Shown piece after piece: positions 46,059-55,985 of a stretch of DNA of 64,000 bases (position 1 is its first letter; each line of letters begins with the position of its first letter). The stretch spans positions 2,489,501 to 2,553,500 of the forward strand of contig NC_083673.1 of the NCBI RefSeq assembly GCF_030384665.1. Reading direction: 5' to 3'. The notes below the pieces were generated by a model, which saw only the letters and a list, made by a program, of their open reading frames with translations, did not search any database and was not told the origin of the DNA. This stretch comes from Lodderomyces elongisporus (Eukaryota > Ascomycota > Pichiomycetes > Serinales > Debaryomycetaceae). Both the position numbers and the translations under genes were made by a program.

Positions 46059-47942
46059 TCAAGCCAATGATCTTACGAAATCGTAGAGCAGGTCCACCAA
46101 TTTAACAGCATCCTCATCCAAGAATTCTTCAAGTTCAGTCACTAATGCATCTCTTCCATCGAAGTTTGAGCTTTCAAGACTTTGGAAGATGACATCCAAC
46201 AATAATTCATCCTTGACACCAAGGCAATCTTCAACGAGATCGTCGATTTTAGTTTTAATTTGGTTTTGTTTTGCCAATGAAAGCTCCTTGACAATAATAA
46301 CTCGTTTATCTTTTTCCAGAGGCGACATTGGCACCTCAATATCTGCTTCATTTTGATCAGCATTGAACTTGGCTCTCTTAGCTTCAGGTTCAGCATGTTT
46401 ACTCTCATATGTATCAAGGGTATGTTTAATAGGTTGTACTTCGTTTTCCAACTCTTGTGTCTCCTTCTCAATATCTGCCCTGTCTAGCTCTTCCTCCAAA
46501 GTCCTCTTTGCAACTCGCTGTTTCAAGTACTCGTTATAGTTCATTTCGTATAGGTTGGCAAGTCCGTTGGACTCGTAATTTCTGAATTTTGCTATAGTTG
46601 CGGCTTTATTATCCCAAACATTGACTTCATAATCTTGCAGTCGTTTAATCTCTAGCTCGAGTCTTGTCCTTTCAGCTTCTTCTTTTGCTTTAAAAGCATT
46701 TAAACGTTGATTATAGTCTTTATTTTGTTTAGCTATGCGCTGTGCTTTGACATACGCATCGTACTCTTTATCGTCAAGTTCTTCATGCTCCTCGGGCATC
46801 ACAAAAGTTTCCGCTGCTTGATTATTTGTCCTTGCCGTTGCAAATTTCTCCTTTTGTTTTTGCCCTTGTTCCTGTTCCTGTTCCTGTTCCTGTTCCTGTT
46901 CCCGTTGCTGTTCTTGTTGAGCATCGCTTGCTTCCTTGATTCCTTCAAAAAGCTTATTCAATTTTTGTTTCGTTTTTTCTCGCTCTATTTCAATTTGCTT
47001 TTGACGGTTTTCCTTTTCTATTGATAACATCTTGGTTCTAAATCTAATTATCTCTCTGATAATACTATCTTTCATGTTATTGGGTACGTCGATCAAATCA
47101 TTGTTGTCTACCATGTAATCACTATAAGATTGCATCGCTCGATCCAAATCCTCGAATCCTTTAATTTTTGGTTTTGCCAAGTTTTTTGAGTTGTATAAAA
47201 TGAGCTTGATTTGGTTTTTGAGGCGGTCTGTGACAGAAACACTCGGCAGAACCTCAAGGTCCTTTAAATATTCATCAATTTGAGCACTATAAATGAGCTC
47301 AACTTTGGGTAAAATTGCATCAATATCATGAAAAGTTTTGACAAACCATTTCACATCTTTAACATGGTTAAAGCGGATAAATATGGTCTTCAGGTCAATA
47401 AACTCATAATTGACTAAAGACCATGCAAATTTTCTAGCCTTGTCTTTTATTTCCTTTCCATCTTGCTGTCCCTCGATTCTGTCTTCTAATCCCAACTCAA
47501 TTAGATGCAATAAAACTTTTTCAACTGCAATGTTTTTCAAATTTGGAAAATTGTTCAATACAACGATGCATAATTGCTCTTGAAGGTTTGTTGGTTGTAT
47601 GGTTTTAATGTCAAGGTATAATTCTGGCTCATCATTGACATTAACGGTATCTTTTAATTGATTTGATGGTAGCTTGTTCTTACCATGACTTTGCAGCTCT
47701 GCAGATTGTGTTAAGATCTTGGTATTGTTCAAGTCTATAATCTCCGAAGCATCAAACTGTACTGGAACGGGAACGTTGACATTCAAGTGTAGAGATTCGC
47801 TTCTTTCATTGGAAGGGCTTTCCAAATGCGACAACAAAGATAATAGCTTCGTGTGATTCGAAGCAGGGATACTATATGGAGAAACAAATGCTATACCAGA
47901 CGTTGAAGTAGTTTTTGACGCCAGCGTGCTTGTCCTATACAT
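46059..47942 (-). CDS. SNU71: U1 snRNP protein Snu71
   Basis: A 627-residue component of the yeast U1 small nuclear ribonucleoprotein, which recognises 5' splice sites. The N-terminal half has the conserved Snu71 fold region (about 110-300, [31 protein letters not shown] onwards). A long charged coiled coil (about 310-540) contains an expanded (EQ)n tract coded by six-base repeats near 46870-46905. The C-terminus (about 545-627, [21 protein letters not shown]...[12 protein letters not shown]) is a PWI-type domain. Length equals that of S. cerevisiae Snu71 (about 620). It diverges from PRP39, another U1 snRNP gene, across 273 bp. Confidence 0.88.
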
Positions 47943-48215
47943 TTTGTCAACGAAATGTATTTTTGGATTCAGTTTTTAAAAGATCTTGCACCCTAATTTA
48001 CTGAACTTTAATTTTTTATTATTCTTTCTTACTATTTTGTTTTTTCGTTCTTTTTCTTTTCTTTTCGTTTTCGTTTTTGTTTTTAATTTTCTTTTTCTCT
48101 AATATTTTTATTTGGCTTTTACAATTTTGCAACAAATTAAGAAAAGTGTATTATTTTCTCCAAATCATTCGTTATCAAGTCACTTGATATCTCTATAGTC
48201 TTACTTCTTCAATAC
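47943..48215. promoter_or_regulatory. Shared divergent promoter of SNU71 and PRP39
   Basis: 273 bp between two U1 snRNP genes transcribed away from each other. It is mostly T-rich on the plus strand (TTTTCTTTTCGTTTTCG type), consistent with a nucleosome-depleted bidirectional promoter. No specific factor site was recognised. Confidence 0.6.
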
Positions 48216-50687
48216 ATGTCACTCACGACCACGCTTCAGTTACCTGATGACTTGCAAGGGCAATTCAAAATAGAAAGCAATGCTTTACACTTACCTGAGG
48301 CGCATAGCTTAGAAATTAAACTTCAGAAAAACATCAACGATTTACAATCTTGGACTGATCTTTTCAATTGTTATGACATTTGGCTATCGAATAGAAGCAA
48401 GACCGAGCAAGGAAAGGATTTGAAGGATTTGATTTCTGCAGACCAGAAAAGGAGGATCAGCAACACTTATCAAGCTGCCACGTCCAGGTTCATAAACTGG
48501 GAGGAATGTTGGAAGCGATGGCTGGCGACTGAATTTAAATTAAATGGAATTGATGCATCTATAGAAGTACTACAAAAAGCAGTAGAAACTTTCCCCACCT
48601 CAATAGTATTATGGACTGATTACCTTGCTGCTATCAAGAGTGGCATTGCTAACAGCACCATTGATACTACCGCAAATACTACCGCAAATACTGCTGCAAA
48701 TACCGCTGCAAATACCGCCACCAGCACTACAATGACTTCGAACTCAACTTCGGCTTCGAATCCCACTACTATTAATACTACTACCACTTCGACACCTGCC
48801 ATCACCACGCAAAGCGATGATGTAAATAGATTTCGATTCTTATACAAGGAGGCATTGAAGTATAATGGTTACAACTTCAACTCAAGCTCTTTATGGGATA
48901 TAAGTATAGAGTTTGAATCATCTCTACTGCAAAACTCCGATGAGTTGAGGGATCTATATCTCCAAGTATTGAGCATCCCGCTTTACCAATATGCTCATTA
49001 CTACACCCAGTTTTCAGAAATTAGTAAGAATTTCGATATTCACAATTTACTACCAGAAAGTGCTTTATTGGATTATATTGAGAAATTTGGGAAAGCTAGA
49101 GTTGAAGACTTGTCTTTACTTGAAAAACATCAGATTATTGATGATTATTTTGCAATAGTGTTTACTTCTACCCAGGCCAAAGTAACTGCTGCCTGGGAAT
49201 ATGAGCAAAACTTATTACATCAAGAATTTTCACATAAAAGAGCAGAAATTGATGAAGAAAAAGATAAAGTTTGGTTTCCATACATCGAGAAAGAGGTTAC
49301 AAATTATCGAGCTTCGCCGACTATTGAGAAGTACAAGCTTGTTGTTAATTTGTTTGAACGAGCATTGATTCCAAACTGCTTTGATGTTAATCTTTGGTCC
49401 AAATACATATCATTTGTTGCATCAACATCATCAACATCATCAACATCATCAACATCATCAACATCATCAACATCATCAACACCATTGCCATCTTCAAATT
49501 CACCACTGATCTCTGGCTCTAGCTCTTTAACTGTTTTGGAAAACTTTCATACCCAGCAAAGGATATACACACGAGCAAATTCGAGATTTGTACCTTTGGA
49601 TCAAAATGAACTTCGATTAGAATACGTACAGTTTTTGCTACTGAACGATAAGCCTAACCTTGCAAATGAATTTTTATTTGATTGGATGAAGGTTTTTAGC
49701 GGCAATTCAAGAGTCTACCATAAATCATCTTATTTGTTAATGTGTCAGCAGATTCTAAATTTATGGGAAAAGCTCATCACACCTTTCAAGTATAAAAAGA
49801 TTCTAGAAACTCTTGTTGAACTGTTTTTCAAATTGCAAAACAAATTGAACCAAAAAAATGTTGATGACGAGAAAGTGGGAGATCCAGAACAAGTTAAAAA
49901 CATTGATCCTCAGTTTGAATTAAAGCAAGATCATGTTCTGTTGCTCGCCAAATTTTTGAATGACGACTCTATTGCAATGGTAGTTTTAAGACTTTTATAT
50001 TTTTACAGAAATAGTGGCAGTGTTGGAGATGAAGATAACGATGACGAGGAGGAAAAAAACAATGTTGACAATATTCGTCTACTATTCAACAATATTTATA
50101 AAGCAAAAAGTATGCTAAGATCCACGAAATTCTGGAATTTCATGTTTGAATACGAGGGATGTTTCAAGAGTAATTTAGCTAATTTGAAACAAATTTATGA
50201 CTTTGTTATCACGGAAACTCAACTCCCAAAAGTTGCACTAGACGCATTTACAGATTGGTATTACGATATTGCAGCAGCCAATGTCAACAAGTTTCTTTTG
50301 TTGAATAAGGATAGGTCAGATGATACTATGATCAAAAAGAATTTACATCAATCCAATTCAGTTTTCTACAATAAAACCATTCGAAAACGTTACTTGAAGC
50401 AAAATTATCTTGCCAATTTAATGAATACAACCGAAGTCGAAAATGAGCATGGTGTGTTGTCGCAGTATGCTAAATATGCTGGTCATCCTGGTATTGTACC
50501 AAGGGACAATATTGATGGAAAGGAAGACCCAGAAATTATTAATAAAATCTCAGACGGAAAGGGCTATATCGATTTAACCAAAAAAGATATTGCAATACCC
50601 GCATACCCAATTTTTAAAAATGCCGAAAATGCATCTTTGGCACCAACTGGAAAGCAAATATTAAGAAAGAAGCAAAAACGTATGTAA
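48216..50687 (+). CDS. PRP39: U1 snRNP HAT-repeat protein Prp39 (or its paralogue Prp42)
   Basis: An 823-residue pre-mRNA splicing factor of the U1 snRNP made of HAT (half-a-TPR) helices. HAT signatures appear as SWTDLFNCYDIWL, NWEECWKRWLATEFKLNG, FPTSIVLWTDYLAAIKSG, SSLWDISIEFE, IPLYQYAHYYTQFSEI and VNLWSKYISFV. Two low-complexity inserts break the fold: an Asn-Thr-Ala repeat (about 148-195) and an (SST)n repeat (about 402-424, from a nine-base DNA repeat at about 49425-49475). They explain most of the extra length over S. cerevisiae Prp39 (629). Prp39 and Prp42 are related, so the symbol is tentative. Its partner SNU71 is the divergent neighbour. Confidence 0.72.
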   Translation: MSLTTTLQLPDDLQGQFKIESNALHLPEAHSLEIKLQKNINDLQSWTDLFNCYDIWLSNRSKTEQGKDLKDLISADQKRRISNTYQAATSRFINWEECWKRWLATEFKLNGIDASIEVLQKAVETFPTSIVLWTDYLAAIKSGIANSTIDTTANTTANTAANTAANTATSTTMTSNSTSASNPTTINTTTTSTPAITTQSDDVNRFRFLYKEALKYNGYNFNSSSLWDISIEFESSLLQNSDELRDLYLQVLSIPLYQYAHYYTQFSEISKNFDIHNLLPESALLDYIEKFGKARVEDLSLLEKHQIIDDYFAIVFTSTQAKVTAAWEYEQNLLHQEFSHKRAEIDEEKDKVWFPYIEKEVTNYRASPTIEKYKLVVNLFERALIPNCFDVNLWSKYISFVASTSSTSSTSSTSSTSSTSSTPLPSSNSPLISGSSSLTVLENFHTQQRIYTRANSRFVPLDQNELRLEYVQFLLLNDKPNLANEFLFDWMKVFSGNSRVYHKSSYLLMCQQILNLWEKLITPFKYKKILETLVELFFKLQNKLNQKNVDDEKVGDPEQVKNIDPQFELKQDHVLLLAKFLNDDSIAMVVLRLLYFYRNSGSVGDEDNDDEEEKNNVDNIRLLFNNIYKAKSMLRSTKFWNFMFEYEGCFKSNLANLKQIYDFVITETQLPKVALDAFTDWYYDIAAANVNKFLLLNKDRSDDTMIKKNLHQSNSVFYNKTIRKRYLKQNYLANLMNTTEVENEHGVLSQYAKYAGHPGIVPRDNIDGKEDPEIINKISDGKGYIDLTKKDIAIPAYPIFKNAENASLAPTGKQILRKKQKRM

Positions 50688-50769
50688 GGCAAAAAAGCAA
50701 GAAAAAGCAAAAAAAAAAATAACAGAAAAAAAAAAAGAAGAAATATCGTCTACTTTTTTTTTATATAAA
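50688..50769. terminator. Short convergent 3' spacer of PRP39 and RAD7
   Basis: Only 82 bp separate the two stop codons. The spacer is a near-continuous run of A blocks followed by TTTTTTTTTATATAAA, so the two transcripts must overlap or end within each other's 3' ends. Confidence 0.55.
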
Positions 50770-52824
50770 CTAAAGATCATCTGTTTGGCGTCCAATTACC
50801 ATTAAACTATCTTCAAATACAGCTTTGTTGGTGCATCTATTGTCTCCATATACTTCGATAATCTGTAATTTTGGGCAGTTTTCACTAATCAATGTTAAGA
50901 TCTCGTTGTCAACTGCTCTTACAAATGATGCATCCAAGTACGTGAGTAAGGGAAGTTTGATTGCGTGAAAGTGGGCAATGCTGCTATCCTCCTTTGCCTT
51001 GTTTCGCAAATTGATCTTAAATTGATGTGCATCTTCAGTGAAAATCTGCGACAAAAAGTCTTTGGATACCCTGTACAAAGAGTTGATACTCATCTCTACT
51101 AAAGTGTGACAAGAATGGTTGAATAATGCATATAGCGCATCATCACCGAGATCTGTGCACTTCATTAAATTAATTTCAAGTAAACCACCAGCATTGACTT
51201 TGGAAAATTTTTCAAAAGCTTTTGCAAAACCTTCGTTTGATACTTGGTCTAGATTTTTCATTGATAATCGAGTGAGGTTACGGCAATATTTGCTAACACC
51301 TTCGAGTAGAAATTTTTCAGTTAGGCCCGAGCAACCATCAACGTTTAAATAATTCAAAGACTCTCCCGTGATGGCAAGAATATCAATTAACAATTCATCA
51401 GTGATCAAATCTTCGTTTGTAGGGTATGAAATCTCAAGTTCAACAAGTTTGTTTCTACTAATATATTTCGGTATCTCTTGGTAGGCTTCTGTTTTTGTAA
51501 TACCATCTAGTCTTGATAACTTTAAAGAGGTTAATTCATTTCCGCAGCATTCCAACAAGCTCAACAACGATTCATTTCCAAATCTATGCGTGTTTCTAAC
51601 TTCAAATTTGACAAACTTGCCTCTTATTTGCTCAAAGTATGATTGCCACATTCGATCACTTATCAAAAAGGGGCCATTTAGTGATAATGAGTGCAAATGC
51701 TTCAAATTAGATGCAAAATATTCCAAATTGTCGTTATGTAATTGACCGCACATAAACAAAGTCAAGGATTCCAAGTTGGGACAAAAAGAAGCAATCTTAT
51801 TCAATGAATCCGAGTCCACGTTTGAACAGTCCCAGAACTCAAGGTGCTTTAGATCGGGCGATAGAAAAAGCGATATCGTTTTATCATTCAATGATCTGTT
51901 CTTGGACAAGATCATTGCTATCTTGTTAAGGTTCATCTGTCCAATGTCACCCAAAGCATCAACATCTTCTATATTCTGAGTTATCTTTTTGATGCATACA
52001 TCCTGCAATTTGGGTAATTTAACCGTACTTTTATTTAATAGCGCTTGTGCAACTTTCCTTCTCTTCTTCCTAGCAGCTAGTTGATTGGCTTTAGCCTTGC
52101 GTTCACGTTCGCGAAGCACTTGGTTGCATGAATCACATAAATATCCAGTCTTTTCCTTGATGAATCGAGAATATACTGATAATTCAAATCGGTCACCACA
52201 ATCTACACAAGTATCGTCCTCACCAAACTTTTTCATGTCAACATTTTGTAACTCGTCATCATCATCATCATTATAGTCATCGTTGTCATTCTTATCACTA
52301 TCATCACTGTCATCGCCATCACTTCCATCCCCAGGAGCAGTACGTCTTTTTGTTCCATTAGATCCTGCACCACGTCGAGCAGCTCGCAATTTCCGTTTTG
52401 CAGCTCTCTTCATTTGCCTTATTTCATCATCGTCGTCGTCGTCATCGTCATCGTCTTCATTTTGATCAACTCCGACATTGTTATCGCCATGACCACTTCT
52501 ATTTTCGCCCACTTGTTCAATGTTAACTTGGGAAGAAGCGCGCCTCGATTGCTCAGCTGAGTCAGGTGTCCCTGTCCTTGATGGTGTATTTGCTGCTTCA
52601 GGTGTCCCTGTCCTTGATGGTGTATTTGCATCACTTCCTTCTGAACCGCTTTCTAATGTCTCTGGCTCTTCAGTTGGGTTGTTTGCAACTTGTTGTTCAC
52701 GCTCACGTTCACGTCTTGCTCTGAACGCGTCGGTGATACCTTCGCTTTTTAAGAATGCGGTCAATGCAGACGATGGTCCTTGTACACCACCCTCCGTCCT
52801 TCTACCGCGTTGTCTTCGTGCCAT
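50770..52824 (-). CDS. RAD7: Nucleotide excision repair protein Rad7
   Basis: A 684-residue leucine-rich-repeat protein that with Rad16 (NEF4) recognises lesions in non-transcribed DNA and acts in a cullin-type ubiquitin ligase. The N-terminus has the family motif SSALTAFLKSEGI, followed by a disordered acidic region with a duplicated NTPSRTGTP segment and poly-Asp. A zinc element follows (C-V-D-C ... C-D-S-C, CVDCGDRFELSVYSRFIKE then YLCDSCNQVL), and then a basic stretch. From about 290 onward are leucine-rich repeats (LKHLEFWDCSNVDSDSL, LESLTLFMCGQL, LNYLNVDGCSGLTEKF, LLEINLMKCTDLGDDAL). It diverges from RAD23, a second excision-repair gene. Confidence 0.92.
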   Translation of the reverse strand: MARRQRGRRTEGGVQGPSSALTAFLKSEGITDAFRARREREREQQVANNPTEEPETLESGSEGSDANTPSRTGTPEAANTPSRTGTPDSAEQSRRASSQVNIEQVGENRSGHGDNNVGVDQNEDDDDDDDDDDEIRQMKRAAKRKLRAARRGAGSNGTKRRTAPGDGSDGDDSDDSDKNDNDDYNDDDDDELQNVDMKKFGEDDTCVDCGDRFELSVYSRFIKEKTGYLCDSCNQVLRERERKAKANQLAARKKRRKVAQALLNKSTVKLPKLQDVCIKKITQNIEDVDALGDIGQMNLNKIAMILSKNRSLNDKTISLFLSPDLKHLEFWDCSNVDSDSLNKIASFCPNLESLTLFMCGQLHNDNLEYFASNLKHLHSLSLNGPFLISDRMWQSYFEQIRGKFVKFEVRNTHRFGNESLLSLLECCGNELTSLKLSRLDGITKTEAYQEIPKYISRNKLVELEISYPTNEDLITDELLIDILAITGESLNYLNVDGCSGLTEKFLLEGVSKYCRNLTRLSMKNLDQVSNEGFAKAFEKFSKVNAGGLLEINLMKCTDLGDDALYALFNHSCHTLVEMSINSLYRVSKDFLSQIFTEDAHQFKINLRNKAKEDSSIAHFHAIKLPLLTYLDASFVRAVDNEILTLISENCPKLQIIEVYGDNRCTNKAVFEDSLMVIGRQTDDL

Positions 52825-53455
52825 TCTGTTGTAGCTATATATGTATGTATATATGTGATGAAAAATATAGATAAAGATGGGTGGGATTTAGTGAATTATG
52901 GATGTAGTTGAGGAAATGGTTAACATAAAAAAATAAAATAAAAAACAAATTGCAGCAATTGATTTCAGCAGGGCAAACGAATGGCAAGTTACACTAAACT
53001 AAACTAAATCTTGTCTTTTCTATAGCCATTTTGCGTGGTATGTATGCATGGATGTCATTACATAACCGTTTATGGTGCAATATGCTACCAAATGCTATTG
53101 CCACTGAAAAAAAAATTAATTTCTTCTTTTTCTCTTTCTCTCTCTCTCTCGGTCTCTCGCGCCCTTTCCATCTCTTCACAAAGAAAAATTGCGCATTGGA
53201 GAAATAGAAACAAAAAAAAACGGAATAAGATACATAGACAAGGAGGAGGAAAAGTCAAAGAAAGTGAGAGTTTCTGTAGTAAAACAGTGAAAAGAAAGAA
53301 TTGTATTGTATCACCACTACCAAGAGACTTCTAGACCAAAGAAAAGAATAGTCAATACAGTCAAATTATTGAAGAATAAAAAAAAACAAATCAGCAATTA
53401 AACTTTTATAAACTTTTCGAGGCTATAAACGTATAATTGATAGACTCAATCACCA
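52825..53455. promoter_or_regulatory. Divergent RAD7 / RAD23 promoter region
   Basis: 631 bp without a gene between two excision-repair genes that point away from each other. It includes a CTCTCTCTCTCGG tract near 53128-53160 and A-rich runs before the RAD23 ATG. Shared regulation is plausible from orientation, but no damage-response element was recognised. Confidence 0.5.
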
Positions 53456-54941
53456 ATGCAAATCACATTCAAAGATTTTAAGAAGCAGACAGTGCCCATA
53501 GATGTCGACTTGTCCGAAACAGTATGTAACTTTGGAGAAGCGATATAGTAAGAGTATTATATATCTATCTATATATATTATATATATATATATATATTTC
53601 ATTACAATACCTTCTGGCTTTATTTTATCATTCTGGTACTATTTTGATTAATTTCAGAATTTTTTGCTTTGTGAAAAAAATTACAAGTTGAATACATGGC
53701 TAACTAACGATATCATATAGGTCTTAATTGCAAAAGAGAAATTGGCCAAAGAAAAGGACTGTGAGGCATCGCAGATCAAACTAGTGTACTCGGGGAAAGT
53801 TTTACAAGATGACAAGACTTTGGAATCATACAAATTGAAAGAAGGATCTTCGATTATTTTCATGATATCGAAGGCGAAAAAGACACCTACCCCCGATGTT
53901 GCAGTGAGCTCAACCTCTACGAATCAAGAGACTACACCTGCAACTGAACCTGTATCGACCTCGCGAGATGCTTCAGCTTCTTCAGCTACTCCAGCAGCAC
54001 CAGAGGAATCACAACCAACTGCACCTACGGCATCCAACGAATCTACTTTTGCTTTGGGCAGCGAGAGGGAAGCCACAATACTCAATATTATGGAGATGGG
54101 TTACGATAGACCACAAGTAGAAGCAGCATTGAGGGCTGCCTTCAACAATCCTCATCGTGCAGTTGAGTACTTGATTACTGGCATTCCTGAATCATTACAA
54201 CATCGCCCACAACAATCTTCAACGACAACGAACTCAGCTCCTGCAGTAGGAGGAGTTCCTTTGGCTGAATCTACTACCGGCGAAGTAACACAATCACAAA
54301 ACAATGATGGTGATAACAATGACGATGACGATGAAGATGACGACGACGACGATGAAGAAGAAGCAAACACTAGCCATGGTGGTGAGAATCTTTTCGAGCA
54401 AGCAGCGGCAGCAGCTGCTGCGCAAGGAGGAAGAGGTGCTGGGGGTGTTTCAGGAACCGCTGGTGTGGGTGCCTCTGGAGGAGAAGATGCAGGTTTGGGA
54501 GCTGGTGTTGGTGCCGGCGCAGGAGGCGAAGTTGGAGGCGCAGGAGAAGCAGAGCAAATGCAGTTGTTGAGAGCAGCATTACAATCAAACCCAGAGTTGA
54601 TTCAACCATTACTAGAACAATTGTCAGCCTCAAACCCACAAATTGCCAATATGATAAGCGAGGATCCCGAAGGATTCATTAGAACCTTTTTAGGAGCTGG
54701 TGGCGAGGATTTGGGATTTGACATTGAAGGAGAGGATGCTGATATGCTTGGTGGTGCTGATGGTGACGGTGAAGGTGCTGATGCACCAGGTACCGTGAGA
54801 ATTCCAATCTCTGAACAAGACGAAAATGCAATCAATAGGTTATGCGAATTGGGGTTTGACCGTAATTTGGTGATACAGGTGTACTTGGCATGCGACAAGA
54901 ACGAAGAAGTGGCAGCTGACATATTGTTTAGAGATATGTAA
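53456..54941 (+). CDS. RAD23: Ubiquitin receptor and excision repair factor Rad23 (two exons)
   Basis: Exons 53456-53521 and 53721-54941, phase 0, give 428 residues. Rad23 pairs with Rad4 in lesion recognition and carries ubiquitinated proteins to the proteasome. Domains: ubiquitin-like at 1-75 ([19 protein letters not shown] joined to [14 protein letters not shown], then [17 protein letters not shown]), UBA1 at about 137-180 ([32 protein letters not shown]), the Rad4-binding STI1-like domain at about 305-348, and UBA2 at about 385-425. Exon 1 supplies the first 22 residues of the ubiquitin fold, so the intron call is strongly supported. A poly-acidic and Gly/Ala-rich linker (about 215-300) is expanded relative to S. 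cerevisiae. Confidence 0.95.
53522..53720 (+). other. Intron of RAD23
   Basis: 199-nt intron with a consensus GTATGT donor at 53522, a branch region GCTAACTAAC at about 53699-53708, and a CATATAG acceptor ending at 53720. It contains a (TA)n run near 53575-53600. Joining the exons gives ...VDLSET|VLIAKEK..., which aligns with the ubiquitin-like start of Rad23. Confidence 0.92.
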
Positions 54942-55235
54942 ACGGAATTAGAGTAATATAAAATCAAAGAAAAAAAAAACAAACAACGCTAACGGCAACA
55001 GCAGCAATAACAAAAACGAGATGGAAAACCTACAACGGGCGTGTATTTTAGATTTATCTGTAATCCTTCTTTACATAGTTCTCTCTCTCTATCTCTCTCT
55101 CCCCATCTCTCTCTATCTCTCTCTCCCCATCTCTCTCTATCTCTCTCTCCCCATCTCTCTCTATCTCTCTCTCCCCATCTCTCTCTCTCTTTGTGCGTGT
55201 GTATGATAGACTGTTTCCTTTTGTTATCATTTACT
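54942..55235. repeat. Convergent 3' region of RAD23 and UTR4 with a 24-bp minisatellite
   Basis: A CT-rich minisatellite at 55081-55190 has a 24-bp unit, CCCC followed by two ATCTCTCTCT blocks. The CCCC marks fall at 55101, 55125, 55149 and 55173, exactly 24 bp apart. The remainder is A-rich. No gene. Confidence 0.85.
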
Positions 55236-55985
55236 TTAAAGGTTTAATTCCGATAGCGAGTAAATGATCTTGTGGCTTGCCAATTCCTTATCTGGGATTG
55301 GAGTATTACCTTCTCGGATTACGACATAACTGTTCATTCCTGACTCAATTGCTGCATTCACTTCGTTGATATAGTCACTTAAAAATAAAACAGATTTCTC
55401 ATTGTCCTTTTTGTCGATTTGGTCTATAATCTTTGTATACGATGAAGCCTCTTGCTTGAAACCAGCAGTAGTAATGTCAAAATAACCACTCAATTGGGGA
55501 TTCAAATCCATTGCAATTCCCGTCCCATTATCCACATGACTGAACAACAATTTTTGCGCATTGATGCTTCCAGACGAGTAGATATAAATTTTGCAATTTG
55601 CTTCTCTTTTTGGAAACTTTTCAATGAAATCGATCGAGTCTGGGTACACAGGGCTTTTAATCTCGCCCGATTCATAGCCTTGTTTCCAAATGAGACCTTG
55701 CAATGCCTTTAATACAGGGTCTTTCACATCGTTATCAACTAGGCCCTTGAGATAATTGTATGTAGATTCAGATGAGGTCGTTACGCTCAAGGGTAATTTT
55801 GATAGTGTTTGCACAATCGAGGCTTGATTAGAATTAGTGTCATTGATATTTAAATTTAACGGAAATTGAATCGTGTTCAAAGTGGTGGGTAGTTGTTTGA
55901 CAAAGTATGGAAATAACACGCTTTTAACAAATGAGATTGGACAGATTGTGCCCTCGATATCTAATATCACCGTGTCTATTGTCAT
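55236..55985 (-). CDS. UTR4: Enolase-phosphatase E1 (methionine salvage)
   Basis: A 249-residue HAD-superfamily enzyme that enolises and dephosphorylates 2,3-diketo-5-methylthiopentyl-1-phosphate to the acireductone in methionine salvage. Motif 1 is VILDIEGTICPISF with D9 and E11 (the family uses DxEGT). The loop IYSSGSINAQKLLF (motif 2) and FLSDYINEVNAAIESGM (motif 4, metal site) follow, along with SGYFDITTAGFKQEASSYTKI. Length agrees with the family (227-260). It is cytosolic, with no signal. The gene diverges from the lipase gene across 1.57 kb and converges on RAD23. Confidence 0.92.
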   Translation of the reverse strand: MTIDTVILDIEGTICPISFVKSVLFPYFVKQLPTTLNTIQFPLNLNINDTNSNQASIVQTLSKLPLSVTTSSESTYNYLKGLVDNDVKDPVLKALQGLIWKQGYESGEIKSPVYPDSIDFIEKFPKREANCKIYIYSSGSINAQKLLFSHVDNGTGIAMDLNPQLSGYFDITTAGFKQEASSYTKIIDQIDKKDNEKSVLFLSDYINEVNAAIESGMNSYVVIREGNTPIPDKELASHKIIYSLSELNL

